64,000 nucleotides of DNA from an uncultured Cohaesibacter sp. (GCF_963664735.1 NZ_OY761553.1:4151501-4215500); one strand, 5' to 3'; counted from the stretch's first letter, positions 52,230 to 61,476 are shown. Notes: a model not told the origin generated them from the letters alone. Made by a program: numbers and translations.

Positions 52230-54743
52230 ATGGCTTTAAATGAGCACAAGACGGCGGATGCCGAAATAGAGCGATTGCTGGATGAGCTGACTTTGGAAGA
52301 GCAGATTTCCCTGCTGTCTGGTGAAGATGGCTGGTCCTTGCCCGCCGTCGAACGTCTCGGAATCGGCAAGTTGCGGGTGACGGACGGCCCAAACGGAGCG
52401 CGTGGCAACAGCGCGCCGCAGAATGGCAAGCCATCCGCAGCCTTCCCGGTCGGGATCAGTATCGGCTCTTCCTGGAACCCAGGGCTTGCCGAGGAAATCG
52501 GCGCGGCAATCGCTCAGGAAGTCAAAACCAAGGGTGCCCATGTTCTCCTTGCGCCAACGGTCAACATTCAGCGTTCCGTCACCAATGGCCGCAATTTCGA
52601 ATGCTATTCGGAAGACCCCGAACTGACCGCAACGCTGGCTGTCGGCTATGTCAAAGGTGCTCAGGGCGAGGGGGTGGCGACAACCATCAAGCATTTTGCG
52701 GGCAATGAGTCCGAGTTTCAGCGGACCACCATCAGTTCGGTTATCGACGAACGCTCTTTGCGGGAAATCTATCTGCGTCCGTTCGAGGACGCCGTCAAGG
52801 AGGCCCACACATGGGGCATCATGACCTCGTACAATCGCCTCAACGGAACATACACCTCGGAACATGGCTGGCTACTGAGTGATGTGTTGCGGCAGGACTG
52901 GGGCTATGACGGCGCGGTCGTCTCCGACTGGTACGGTTCTCACAGCACGGCAGCGACCATCAATGCCGGGCTTGATATCGAAATGCCTGGCCCGAGCCGG
53001 GATCGCGGTGCAAAGCTCGTGTCTGCCGTCCAGGCGGGCGAGGTGTCCGAGGAAACCATCCGTGAGCGGACACGCGCCGTTCTTTTGCTGATGCAGCGCT
53101 GTGGAGCCTTGTTCGATACCAAGCCTCTCATCGAGCGTTCGGAGGATCGCCCCGCGCATCGCGCCCTGATACGACGGGCTGCATCAGAAGGAGCGGTCCT
53201 GCTCAAGAATGAGAGAGAGTTGCTTCCTCTGGCCGACCACGGCCAGACAATCGCGGTCATCGGCCCGAACGCAAAGCACGCTCGCATCATGGGCGGCGGG
53301 TCTTCTCAGCTCATCCCGCACTATCAAGTATCGCCGTGGCAGGGTCTTGAAAACCGGATCGGTAGCGACCGGCTGCTGTTTGCGGATGGCTGCACCAATC
53401 ATCGTTGGGAACCGCTTTGGCGTAGCGACATCCGCGTCGATTTCTTTGACAATACAAGCTTCTCCGGCGATCCTGTTCACAGCGAGATGGTCCCCGAAGC
53501 AACGGCTTTCTGGGAACATGAATTTGCCGGGGGCAAGGTGGAGAAAGGCAATTTCTCAGCACGCCTTTCCGGCTGCTTCACAGCCGAGCGCGACGGCATA
53601 CACCGGTTTGGTCTTGCGACAGCCGGTTATGGCAAGATGTATTGCGACGGGCAGCTTGTGGCCAATGCATGGGACGGCTGGAAAGCGGGCAGAACCTTCT
53701 TCGAGGAAGGCTGCGATGAAGTGGTCGGTGAGGTGGAGCTGGTTGCAGGTCAGACCTATGACATTGTCGTGGAATTCAAGGCCAAGCAGAATATCCTGAT
53801 GAAAATCGCCGCGCTCAGGGCGGGCATCGGCTTTCCCATGGGGGACGAGGCCATCAGCGAAGCAGCAAGTCTTGCAGCAAAGGCGGATACGGCGGTCCTG
53901 TTCATTGGCCGCAACGGCGAGTGGGACACCGAAGGCAGCGATCTGGACGGCATAGCCCTGCCGGGACGACAGGATGAGCTGGTGCGGGCCGTAGCAAAAG
54001 CCAATCCGCGCACGATTGTTGTGTTGCAGACCGGCGGACCGGTGGAGATGCCATGGATTGACGACGTGCCGACCGTGCTTGAGGCTTGGTATCCGGGGCA
54101 GGAAGCAGGCAACGCCATTGCCGACATGCTGTTCGGCGATGTCGAGCCGTCTGGCCGACTGGCGCAGACCTTCCCGCGCAAATGGTCGGACAATCCGGCC
54201 TTCAGCAACGATCCTGCCATCTATCCTGGATTGGACGGTTCGGTCACCTATGGGGAAGGTCTAATGATCGGCAATCGCCATTATGAGGCTGCCGGACTCG
54301 TTCCGTTGTTCCCCTTCGGCCACGGGCTCAGCTACACGCAGTTTCAACTGTCTGACATGAAGGCCACTGCATCGGGAGATGGCGTGGAGGTGACCGTAAC
54401 AGTGAGCAACATCGGCTCAAGATCAGGGGCTGGCGTTGTTCAGATCTATGTACGAGGTCCATCGGGCAGTGACATCAAGGGGCAGCGCTATCTTAAGGCC
54501 TTTGTCAAGCAGACGCTGGCAAAGGGTGAGCAATGCACGCTTGTCTTCCACCTGCCTGCTCGTTCCTTTGCGTGGTTCGATACGGAGGCTGGAAACTGGC
54601 GCGTGCCTTCAGGCCGGTTCACCATCGAGGCAGGTCTGTCCGCTGCTGATATTCAGGGCGTCGCTGATTGCGAGATGGCGGAGCAGACCCTTTCCAACTC
54701 GTCTCCAACCCGCTTTACGGTGCAGAACATTCTAGCCGAATGA
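52230..54743 (+). CDS. GH3 beta-glucosidase with PA14 insert
   Basis: An 837-aa enzyme without signal peptide. GH3 N-terminal barrel (about 15-320) with KHFAGNESEFQRT and nucleophile Asp233 in GAVVSDWYGSH; the (alpha/beta)6 sandwich domain is interrupted by a PA14-like domain (about 400-530, with AERDGIHRFGLATAGYGKMYCDG); then GLSYTQFQ introduces a C-terminal fibronectin-III-like domain. This is the usual layout of bacterial GH3 beta-glucosidases of about 830 aa. It cleaves terminal beta-glucose from imported glycosides, complementing the rhamnosidase across the promoter. Confidence 0.93.
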   Translation: MALNEHKTADAEIERLLDELTLEEQISLLSGEDGWSLPAVERLGIGKLRVTDGPNGARGNSAPQNGKPSAAFPVGISIGSSWNPGLAEEIGAAIAQEVKTKGAHVLLAPTVNIQRSVTNGRNFECYSEDPELTATLAVGYVKGAQGEGVATTIKHFAGNESEFQRTTISSVIDERSLREIYLRPFEDAVKEAHTWGIMTSYNRLNGTYTSEHGWLLSDVLRQDWGYDGAVVSDWYGSHSTAATINAGLDIEMPGPSRDRGAKLVSAVQAGEVSEETIRERTRAVLLLMQRCGALFDTKPLIERSEDRPAHRALIRRAASEGAVLLKNERELLPLADHGQTIAVIGPNAKHARIMGGGSSQLIPHYQVSPWQGLENRIGSDRLLFADGCTNHRWEPLWRSDIRVDFFDNTSFSGDPVHSEMVPEATAFWEHEFAGGKVEKGNFSARLSGCFTAERDGIHRFGLATAGYGKMYCDGQLVANAWDGWKAGRTFFEEGCDEVVGEVELVAGQTYDIVVEFKAKQNILMKIAALRAGIGFPMGDEAISEAASLAAKADTAVLFIGRNGEWDTEGSDLDGIALPGRQDELVRAVAKANPRTIVVLQTGGPVEMPWIDDVPTVLEAWYPGQEAGNAIADMLFGDVEPSGRLAQTFPRKWSDNPAFSNDPAIYPGLDGSVTYGEGLMIGNRHYEAAGLVPLFPFGHGLSYTQFQLSDMKATASGDGVEVTVTVSNIGSRSGAGVVQIYVRGPSGSDIKGQRYLKAFVKQTLAKGEQCTLVFHLPARSFAWFDTEAGNWRVPSGRFTIEAGLSAADIQGVADCEMAEQTLSNSSPTRFTVQNILAE

Positions 54744-54767
54744 GCGCAAAAAATAGCATAACACATA

Positions 54768-54802
54768 GACCCGCCCACATGCAGAGCATGGGCGGGTCTT
54801 TT
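54768..54802 (+). terminator. Rho-independent terminator after GH3 gene
   Basis: GACCCGCCCA and TGGGCGGGTC form a perfect GC-rich 10-bp stem around an 11-nt loop, followed by TTTT, 24 nt after the GH3 stop. The convergent MDR gene ends at 54832, so it may serve both strands. Confidence 0.85.
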
Positions 54803-54831
54803 GCAAGAGGCGAGAGAAGGCGCTCGCGCAC

Positions 54832-55869
54832 TCAAAGGTGCCCAGTGCCTGCTATGTCAATGACCACCTTGCCTTTGGCGTGGCCCTTTTCGAGATAGGC
54901 CATGGCCTCGTTGACCTCGGAGAAGGGAAAGACCCTGTCGATGACAGGACGGAGTTTCTTTGCCTCCACGAGGCTGGCGATGGTTGCAAGTTGCCCACCA
55001 TCGGCGTGCATGAACAGGAAGTGATAATGGATGCCCTTTGCCGTTGCCTTGCGCCGGATGTCGCGACTAAGGAAACGGAAAACCAGCCCCAGCAGAGGGC
55101 CGAGCTTGTGGCTTTTCGCAAATTCCGGCGTTGGTGGTCCTGAAAGCGAGATCAGCTTTCCGCCGGGTTTCAAGACAGACAGCGACCTCGTCAGTGTCAC
55201 AGTGTCCTGCCCGCAAAGAACCAGATCGAAACCGGCTAGAATTTCATCAAATGCTTCCGTGCGATAATCGATGATCTGGTCGGCGCCGAGATCCGCCAGC
55301 ATGCTGGCATTTTGCGCACTGGCCGTTGTGGCAACATGAGCGCCCAGATGCTTTGCCAGCTGGATTGCCATCACACCCACACCACCGCTGCCAGCATGGA
55401 CAAGCACTTTCTGTCCGGGTTTGATCTGACCCAGCTCGACAAGAGCCTGCCAGGCCGTGAGGCTGACAAGTGGCAAGGCGGCCGCCTCGGTCATGGTCAG
55501 ATCGGCTGGCATATGGGCAAGGTCCGATGCGTCCACGGTGATCTGTTCGGCCAATGTGCCGATGCGTCCGTCACGGGGGCGGGCAAAGACCCTATCTCCC
55601 GCCTTGAAGCCGCTGACCCCATCTGCGACGGCTTCAACGACGCCCGCCAGATCGTGACCGAGCACAAAGGGCGGCTTGTAGGGCAGGATCGCCTTGAACG
55701 CACCGTCGCGGATTCTCAGGTCCAGCGGATTGAGAGCAGATGCGTGGATGTTCACCAGAACGTCCCCCGACGCAAGCGCCGGGGGTGTTTTTGCTTTTGG
55801 CACGGCAGGCCCGTCGTTCAGACGCAGTGTCTGCCCCTTGCCATATTTGTCCAATATCCAGCTTTTCAT
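54832..55869 (-). CDS. Zinc-independent MDR oxidoreductase (quinone oxidoreductase-like)
   Basis: A 345-aa medium-chain reductase. The real start is ATG 55869; the long upstream frame only shadows the OYE gene. GroES-like N-terminal domain (HASALNPLDLRIRDG, PFVLGHDLAGVVEAV) and Rossmann domain with VLVHAGSGGVGVMAIQLAKHLGA. The catalytic zinc Cys/His set of alcohol dehydrogenases is missing, so this is a NADPH-dependent quinone/enal reductase type. It ends VFPFSEVNEAMAYLEKGHAKGKVVIDI. It starts 4 nt after the OYE stop; part of a three-gene reductase operon. Confidence 0.9.
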   Translation of the reverse strand: MKSWILDKYGKGQTLRLNDGPAVPKAKTPPALASGDVLVNIHASALNPLDLRIRDGAFKAILPYKPPFVLGHDLAGVVEAVADGVSGFKAGDRVFARPRDGRIGTLAEQITVDASDLAHMPADLTMTEAAALPLVSLTAWQALVELGQIKPGQKVLVHAGSGGVGVMAIQLAKHLGAHVATTASAQNASMLADLGADQIIDYRTEAFDEILAGFDLVLCGQDTVTLTRSLSVLKPGGKLISLSGPPTPEFAKSHKLGPLLGLVFRFLSRDIRRKATAKGIHYHFLFMHADGGQLATIASLVEAKKLRPVIDRVFPFSEVNEAMAYLEKGHAKGKVVIDIAGTGHL

Positions 55870-55873
55870 GGTC

Positions 55874-56956
55874 TCATCCGTCAGCCAAAAGGGTCGGATA
55901 ATCCGTATAGCCTTTTTCGCCTCCCCCATAGAGGGTTGCCTGATCAAGATCGGCCAGAGCCGCACCTGATTTGAGGCGGGCGACCAGATCCGGATTGGCA
56001 ATGAAAGGACGACCGAAAGCCACAAGGTCAGCCTTGTTTGCTTCCAGAGCCTTTTCCGCCAGCGCGAGATCATAACCGTTGTTGGCAATATAGGTGCCAT
56101 TGAAACGGGAGCGCAGCGCCTCGAAATCGAACGACGCATTGTCGCGAGGGCCGCCGGTTGCTCCTTCAATCACATGCAGATAGGCAAGCTTCAGGCCGTC
56201 CAGCTGCTCGGTGATATAGTTGAACAGCGGCTGCGGATTGCTGTCGGAGACGCCATTGGCTGGTGAGACCGGCGACAGGCGAATACCCGTGCGTCCTGCC
56301 CCGATTTCATCCACGACGGCCTTTGTGACTTCAAGCATCAGACGGGCGCGGTTTTCAATGCTGCCGCCATAGGCATCGGTGCGGTGGTTCGCTCCGTCCT
56401 TGGCAAACTGGTCAAGCAGATAGCCATTGGCGCCGTGTACTTCGACGCCGTCAAACCCTGCTTCAATGGCATTGCGGGCTGTGCTGCGGAAACTCTCGAT
56501 GACGTCAGGAATTTCGGAAAGCTCCAGGGCGTGCGGCTCTGACGTCGGCACGAAGCTGTTGTTTACGAAGGTCATCGTCTCGGCCCTGATGGCAGACGGC
56601 GCGACGGGAGCCTTGCCACCCAGCAAATCGGAATGGCTTACGCGGCCAACATGCCAAAGCTGCACGACGATCTTGCCGCCTGCTGCATGAACAGCGTCAG
56701 TCACCTTGCGCCAACCGGCAATCTGCTCGGGCGTGTAGAGGCCCGGCGTATCCTGATAGCCTTGCGCCATCTCAGACACCTGCGTTGCTTCGGTGATGAT
56801 CAGGCCCGCGGTGGCCCGCTGGCTGTAGTAACGAGCAGCATGCGGACTGGGCACCAGACCTTCTGCCGCACGACTGCGGGTAAGAGGCGCCATGACAACG
56901 CGGTTGGAAAGGCTGATATCGCCCAGAGAATAGGATTCAAAAAGCTTGCTCGTCAT
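55874..56956 (-). CDS. Old Yellow Enzyme family alkene reductase
   Basis: A 360-aa FMN-dependent TIM-barrel oxidoreductase. Landmarks: NRVVMAPLTRSRA near the N-terminus, ITEATQVSEMAQGYQDTPGLYTPEQ, VQLWHVGRVSH, substrate-binding HGANGYLLDQF (HxxN) and the C-terminal FMN motif VAFGRPFIANPDLV. Family members (NemA, XenA/B) reduce electrophilic alkenes, quinones and nitro compounds with NAD(P)H. Its start overlaps the stop of the SDR gene, and a TetR gene is divergent, much like NemR-controlled detoxification units. Confidence 0.94.
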   Translation of the reverse strand: MTSKLFESYSLGDISLSNRVVMAPLTRSRAAEGLVPSPHAARYYSQRATAGLIITEATQVSEMAQGYQDTPGLYTPEQIAGWRKVTDAVHAAGGKIVVQLWHVGRVSHSDLLGGKAPVAPSAIRAETMTFVNNSFVPTSEPHALELSEIPDVIESFRSTARNAIEAGFDGVEVHGANGYLLDQFAKDGANHRTDAYGGSIENRARLMLEVTKAVVDEIGAGRTGIRLSPVSPANGVSDSNPQPLFNYITEQLDGLKLAYLHVIEGATGGPRDNASFDFEALRSRFNGTYIANNGYDLALAEKALEANKADLVAFGRPFIANPDLVARLKSGAALADLDQATLYGGGEKGYTDYPTLLADG

Positions 56957-57753
56957 TGGTGGGTTCCTTTCGAGACGTTATAACGGGGCGCAGGCTCGGT
57001 TCCTGCAAAATCGGGAAGCATGGCTTGTCGGGCCGCCTGATAGGCGTCCCATTTGGCGTTGTCGACAAGGGGAGGAATCGTGATCAGTTCACCCTGAGCA
57101 AGCCCGGAAAGTGCGGCATCCACGAGGTCGTCAACTTTCATCATGGGGGGCAAATTGGACACATCAGCACCTGCCCGCCCCCAAAGCTCTGTTCCTGTGG
57201 CCGCGGGTAGAACGGCCTGAACGCGAACGCCCAGAGGCCCCAGTTCTGCTTGCAGGCCCTGGCTCAAGAATAGCACGAAGGCCTTTGTCGCTCCATAGAC
57301 CGCCATGTGCAATTCCGGAGCCAAGCCCACCACAGAAGCGATATTGATGATTGTTCCGTTGCCCTGTTTTGCAAAGCGCCCGGCAACTGCATTGGCCAGA
57401 CGCGTCACTGCCGTTACATTGAGCGAAATGAGACGGGAAATGTCGTCTGGTTGGAAAGACGCGAAGTCGTTTGCAACACTAGCGCCTGCATTGTTGATGA
57501 GCGTCGAGATTACGGCGTCTTCTCGCAATTTGGCCTCGATGGCAACAAGATCTGCCTCGTTGGTCAGATCTGCGGCAAGGACTTCGACCTTCACGTTGGT
57601 CTCGGCGCGCAGCTTTGCGGCATTGTCTTCCAGTCGCTCTTTATTTCGCGCAACAAGAACAAGATCGTGGCCGCGTCTGGCCAGTCGATCAGCATAGACA
57701 GCGCCAATGCCGGTAGATGCTCCGGTAATGAGCGTTTTAGGAGTGGTTGTCAC
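56953..57753 (-). CDS. Short-chain dehydrogenase/reductase (SDR)
   Basis: A 266-aa classical SDR: cofactor motif TGASTGIG (about 10-17), INNAGAS, catalytic Ser in NIASVVG and YGATK (YxxxK). The N-terminal ARRGHDLVLVARN suggests NADP preference. Cytoplasmic. First gene of the reductase operon; its last bases overlap the OYE start. Substrate unknown, but coupling with OYE and MDR genes points to carbonyl or enone detoxification. Confidence 0.92.
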   Translation of the reverse strand: MTTTPKTLITGASTGIGAVYADRLARRGHDLVLVARNKERLEDNAAKLRAETNVKVEVLAADLTNEADLVAIEAKLREDAVISTLINNAGASVANDFASFQPDDISRLISLNVTAVTRLANAVAGRFAKQGNGTIINIASVVGLAPELHMAVYGATKAFVLFLSQGLQAELGPLGVRVQAVLPAATGTELWGRAGADVSNLPPMMKVDDLVDAALSGLAQGELITIPPLVDNAKWDAYQAARQAMLPDFAGTEPAPRYNVSKGTHQ

Positions 57754-57789
57754 ATCGGTCTCCAGAGAGTAAGGTCACTTTAAATGATG

Positions 57790-57821
57790 ATAATCATGAT
57801 TATATAGATGATGTCCATCAT
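57790..57821. promoter_or_regulatory. Tandem palindromes, likely TetR operators
   Basis: ATAATCATGATTAT (57790-57803) is a perfect palindrome and ATGATGTCCATCAT (57808-57821) has perfect 6-bp arms around two bases. Both lie between the divergent SDR and TetR genes, close to each other on the same face pattern, and are the natural candidates for the TetR protein. Confidence 0.6.
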
Positions 57822-57857
57822 GAAAAAATCAAGAGCGCCTGCAAAGGAAAAACAGAA

Positions 57858-58415
57858 ATGCGAGTCTCTCGAGAAAAAATGGCAGAAAACCGCCAACGCA
57901 TCCTCACCGAAGCGGCAAGGTTGTTTCGGGAAAAGGGCGTTGATGCAGTTTCCGTTGCCGAGGTGATGAAGGCCGCAGGCCTGACACATGGCGGGTTTTA
58001 TGGCCATTTTCAGTCGAAGGACGAACTTGTCTGCAAAACGATGGAGCAAATGACGGATCATGAGGAGGCATATCCTTCCTTTGATGCCTTTGCCAAGCAC
58101 TATCTCTCTTGCGATCACAGAGACAATGCAGGCGAAGGATGCGCCACGGCCGCGCTTGGGCTGGAATTCCGTCATCAATCTGAAGAGGCGCGCGCGGAAC
58201 TGACCCGCGTCATTGAAGCGCAGATCACCCGTCTGACCGATGCCCTTGCCAAGGAAAAGGGCGAGGAGGCAAACCTCGACCAGCTGCGGCGCGAGGCCAT
58301 TGGCACATGGTCAGCGATGGTCGGCGCCATGATGATGGCACGTGCGGTCAATGACCCCGGTCTTTCGCAAGAAATACTGGAAACAACGCGCGATTGGGTT
58401 CTTCACGGGGAATAA
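57858..58415 (+). CDS. TetR/AcrR family transcriptional regulator
   Basis: A 185-aa regulator from ATG 57858 (AAAGGAAAA upstream); an earlier frame start at 57747 lacks a ribosome site and crosses the operator. Helix-turn-helix at about 10-55 (RQRILTEAARLFREKGVDAVSVAEVMKAAGLTHGGFYGHF). A Cys pair region (CDHRDNAGEGC) occurs at about 83-93, and NemR-like regulators use cysteines to sense electrophiles; that is a suggestion only. Probably represses the SDR-OYE-MDR operon and itself. Confidence 0.92.
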   Translation: MRVSREKMAENRQRILTEAARLFREKGVDAVSVAEVMKAAGLTHGGFYGHFQSKDELVCKTMEQMTDHEEAYPSFDAFAKHYLSCDHRDNAGEGCATAALGLEFRHQSEEARAELTRVIEAQITRLTDALAKEKGEEANLDQLRREAIGTWSAMVGAMMMARAVNDPGLSQEILETTRDWVLHGE

Positions 58416-58527
58416 TTGAGAGGAAGCCTCGCAGTAACCGTAAGATTGTTGCCCAATTGATTCGCTCTTCTGTCATCTGGCTCCAAAAGAATATGTTTCT
58501 GTCCCTGATAGGGGGCTATTCACCATA

Positions 58528-58593
58528 GTCGATACTTCCATGGCCTATCGCGAAAAAGACCGCGCCGAAGGCAAGGTGGTTATTGAAATTTGA
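58528..58593 (+). pseudogene. C-terminal scrap of an MDR oxidoreductase
   Basis: 22 codons read SMAYREKDRAEGKVVIEI then stop, matching the C-terminus of MDR oxidoreductases such as the one at 54832-55869 (AMAYLEKGHAKGKVVIDI). No upstream coding remains. Too short for certainty. Confidence 0.45.
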
Positions 58594-58650
58594 TGACCTA
58601 GCAAATTGAGCGGAAGAGTAAATTCATCAGAATTGCCTCTCCCAAAATCG

Positions 58651-58689
58651 GATGAGGTGGAATAACCTGTATTTGGTATCCACCTCATC
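58651..58689. terminator. Bidirectional stem-loop between TetR gene and operon D
   Basis: GATGAGGTGGA and TCCACCTCATC form a perfect 11-bp stem, with an inner ACC/GGT pairing in the loop, between the convergent TetR gene and operon D. Likely terminator for one or both. Confidence 0.6.
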
Positions 58690-58725
58690 TCATTTGAATA
58701 CTGAATGATACAAGTCTATCGCCAA

Positions 58726-59553
58726 CTAACCCTTTACCGCACCTCCGGTGAGGCCTGCGACGATATAGCGTTGTGCAGCAAAGAAAAAGACCACTGCCGG
58801 AATAAGAGTAAGGGTGACAAAGGCGAGGATGCGGTTCCATTCGACCACATATTGCCCTCTATATTGCATCATCCCCAACGTCCAGGGGGAAAGCTCGTCC
58901 GAGTTGATGATCACCAGTGGCAGCAGATAATTATTCCAACTGGTGACGAAGACAAATACTGCGACGGTCCCCAGAATTGGCGTGGAAAGCGGCAGAGTGA
59001 AGCGAAAGAAAAATCTTATATATCCGCACCCATCAATACGGGCCGCTTCGAACAGCTCTCCGGGCAATTGATCGAAGAAGGTCTTGAAAAGAAGTGTCGA
59101 GAAGCCAAGACCAAAAGCGACTTGCGGCAGGATGACGCCCCAGGGAGTATCTAGCAAGCCGACATTCCGCACCGTGATGAAAAGCGGGACGATGGCTGCT
59201 GCGAAGGGAAACATCATGCCCAGCAAGAGATATGACATCAAAAAGCGCGAGCCGAAAAAACGGATTTGCGAGAAAACATAGGCCGCCATGCCTCCGGTCA
59301 GCAGCGTGAAAAAGACCGTCGTCAGGGAGATGAAAAGCGAGTTCCACAAATAGTGCCAGAAGCTGGAAGAGGCGAGAACCGTGCCGTAAAACTCGGAGCG
59401 CCAGACCTCAGGAAGCGAGAAAGGAGAAACGCGCAGTTCACCCGAGGTTTTAAAACCGCCGAGAACCGTCGCCAAAAGAGGGAGAAGTATCATGGCTGCA
59501 ACAAATAACAGCGCGGCTATTCGCAGGATATTACCCATGGAAAAGCGTTTCAT
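58726..59553 (-). CDS. CUT1 sugar ABC permease, MalG type (operon D)
   Basis: A 275-aa permease with docking loop EAARIDGCGYIRFFFRFTLPL and end AGLTGGAVKG. Start ATG 59553 overlaps the stop of the partner permease (ATGA); GGAGGGC lies upstream. Six helices. Last gene of operon D (SBP, GH43, ATPase, permease, permease). Confidence 0.92.
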   Translation of the reverse strand: MKRFSMGNILRIAALLFVAAMILLPLLATVLGGFKTSGELRVSPFSLPEVWRSEFYGTVLASSSFWHYLWNSLFISLTTVFFTLLTGGMAAYVFSQIRFFGSRFLMSYLLLGMMFPFAAAIVPLFITVRNVGLLDTPWGVILPQVAFGLGFSTLLFKTFFDQLPGELFEAARIDGCGYIRFFFRFTLPLSTPILGTVAVFVFVTSWNNYLLPLVIINSDELSPWTLGMMQYRGQYVVEWNRILAFVTLTLIPAVVFFFAAQRYIVAGLTGGAVKG

Positions 59554-60461
59554 CTTGTGCCCTCCTTCATGAAAATATTGCGGTAAGAAACAGCGAGCAC
59601 CACACACAAGGCGAAAAGGATCAGCCCGACTGCGCTACCAAATCCGACATTCAGTCGCCGTAGCCCGAATTGATAGAGATAGGTTACGATTGTATGGGTT
59701 GAGTTAGACGGCCCACCATTCGTAAGCGGAATAATCAGATCAAAGAGTTGCAGCGAACCGATCAGGGCAAAAAAGCCGGATACGGCAATCGCCGGTTTCA
59801 GCATTGGAATCTTGACATATCGCGCAATCTGAACCGGCTTTGCTCCGTCAATTCGTGCCGCTTCGACAACATCGTCCGGAATACCCTGCAGGGCTGCAAT
59901 GAATATCATCATGTGAAAGCCGAAAAACTTCCAGACGATCACGAACAGCACCACAGGCATGGCCCAGGTCCGGTCCGAGAGTGGGAAGGCTGGGTTCATT
60001 CCCAGCCAGCTCGTGGCCATTGCCGTCACACCATAATCACCATCAAAGACAAAGCTCCAGATCAACCCTGTTGCGACCTCGGCCAGAATATAGGGGAGAA
60101 AAAAGATCAATCGAAAGACCGTGTTTGACCAGGTCTTACGATAAATCATCAAGGCAAGAGCCATAGCCAGTGGCATTTGGACAAAGGCCGATATGCAAAC
60201 GATTTTGATCGTGTTCCAAAGCGCCTGATGGAAGACGGAATGCCCTGCAGCAAGCTGGAAATTCTTCAAGCCAACCCAATTCTGGGCCTCACCGTAACCG
60301 GACCAATTGTAACCGGAATAGCTGCCTGCATTGATGAGCGGTATGGTTACGAATAGCGTGAACAGCAAAATGGCAGGAGGGACAAACAAGAGAATTGCAG
60401 CCAGCTTCCCCTTGTGCCTCATCCTTTGTCTGGCCATCGAAGAGGGAGCAATGTCATTCAT
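59550..60461 (-). CDS. CUT1 sugar ABC permease, MalF type (operon D)
   Basis: A 303-aa permease with docking loop EAARIDGAKPVQIARYVKIPML and the TNGGPSNSTHT segment. Its start ATG 60461 lies within the last codons of the ATPase gene (8-nt overlap), so translation is coupled. The first 15 residues are polar and cytoplasmic. Six helices. Confidence 0.91.
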   Translation of the reverse strand: MNDIAPSSMARQRMRHKGKLAAILLFVPPAILLFTLFVTIPLINAGSYSGYNWSGYGEAQNWVGLKNFQLAAGHSVFHQALWNTIKIVCISAFVQMPLAMALALMIYRKTWSNTVFRLIFFLPYILAEVATGLIWSFVFDGDYGVTAMATSWLGMNPAFPLSDRTWAMPVVLFVIVWKFFGFHMMIFIAALQGIPDDVVEAARIDGAKPVQIARYVKIPMLKPAIAVSGFFALIGSLQLFDLIIPLTNGGPSNSTHTIVTYLYQFGLRRLNVGFGSAVGLILFALCVVLAVSYRNIFMKEGTR

Positions 60462-61476
60462 TTGAGGCGCTCCCTTCCAAACGATGACCTTCCTTGTCGA
60501 AACGCACCAAGGCTCTTTCCCTCGGGTTCAGAGCGACATGATCACCGGGCCGCAGGATGGATGCGCCGTCAAGACGTGCCACAACGCGCCCATCATCTGG
60601 CGTGTCGATATAGGCAATCGTATCGGCCCCAAGATTTTCGGCATGCGTTACGGTGCCTTCAAACAAGGGGGCGGCGTCAGATGCTAATTCAAGATGCTCG
60701 GGCCGAATGCCGACGGTCTCGGCTTCGAATTTGCGCGCAAGGTCTCCTTGAAAGAAATTCATTTTGGGAGAGCCGATGAAGCCCGCAACGAACAGATTGG
60801 AAGGCTTGGAATATAACTCAAGCGGAGCTCCAACCTGCTGGATGACGCCACTGCGCAAGGCAACAATCTGATTGGCCATGGTCATAGCCTCGACCTGATC
60901 ATGCGTCACATAGATCATGGTTGCCTGCAGTCTGGCGTGGAGTTCGGCAAGTTCAACCCGCATCTGGCCTCTCAGGGCAGCATCCAAATTCGAGAGGGGC
61001 TCGTCAAATAGAAACACTTTCGGTTTGCGCACGATCGCGCGACCAATTGCAACGCGCTGTCTTTGCCCGCCGGATAAAGCCTTGGGCTTGCGGTCCAGCA
61101 AGTTTTCAAGTTGCAAAATGGCGGCGGCTTCCTTGACGCGGCTTTGAACTTCTTCTTTCGGCTTGCCGGCAAGTTTCAGGGCAAAGGCAATATTGTCACC
61201 AACCGTCATGTGCGGATAAAGAGCGTAGGACTGGAAAACCATTGCGATGCCACGATCAGAAGGATCGTGATGGGTTACATCTTCCCCATCGATGAAGATT
61301 TGCCCGTGAGAGGTTTCCTCCAGTCCGGCAATCATGCGCAACAGGGTCGATTTTCCGCAGCCGGATGGCCCAACCAGAACAGAGAAGGATTTGGATGGGA
61401 TCGTCAGATTCAAGTCCGGAATGATTTCGACATTGCCGAACCGCTTGCTGACCGATTTGAGAATGACATCAGCCAT
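60454..61476 (-). CDS. CUT1 sugar ABC transporter ATPase (operon D)
   Basis: A 340-aa MalK/UgpC-type ATPase from ATG 61476 (GGAGAAC upstream); the earlier frame start at 61518 belongs to the shadow of the GH43 gene. Walker [41 protein letters not shown] and GIRPEHL are intact. It overlaps the GH43 stop by 8 nt and the permease start by 8 nt, an unusually tight packing that keeps importer and hydrolase in step. Confidence 0.93.
   Translation of the reverse strand: MADVILKSVSKRFGNVEIIPDLNLTIPSKSFSVLVGPSGCGKSTLLRMIAGLEETSHGQIFIDGEDVTHHDPSDRGIAMVFQSYALYPHMTVGDNIAFALKLAGKPKEEVQSRVKEAAAILQLENLLDRKPKALSGGQRQRVAIGRAIVRKPKVFLFDEPLSNLDAALRGQMRVELAELHARLQATMIYVTHDQVEAMTMANQIVALRSGVIQQVGAPLELYSKPSNLFVAGFIGSPKMNFFQGDLARKFEAETVGIRPEHLELASDAAPLFEGTVTHAENLGADTIAYIDTPDDGRVVARLDGASILRPGDHVALNPRERALVRFDKEGHRLEGSASNE

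Noticed and set aside
55870-56169. 100-residue N-terminal extension of the MDR oxidoreductase
   Set aside because: It is the out-of-frame shadow of the OYE gene; the MDR domain begins exactly at ATG 55869.
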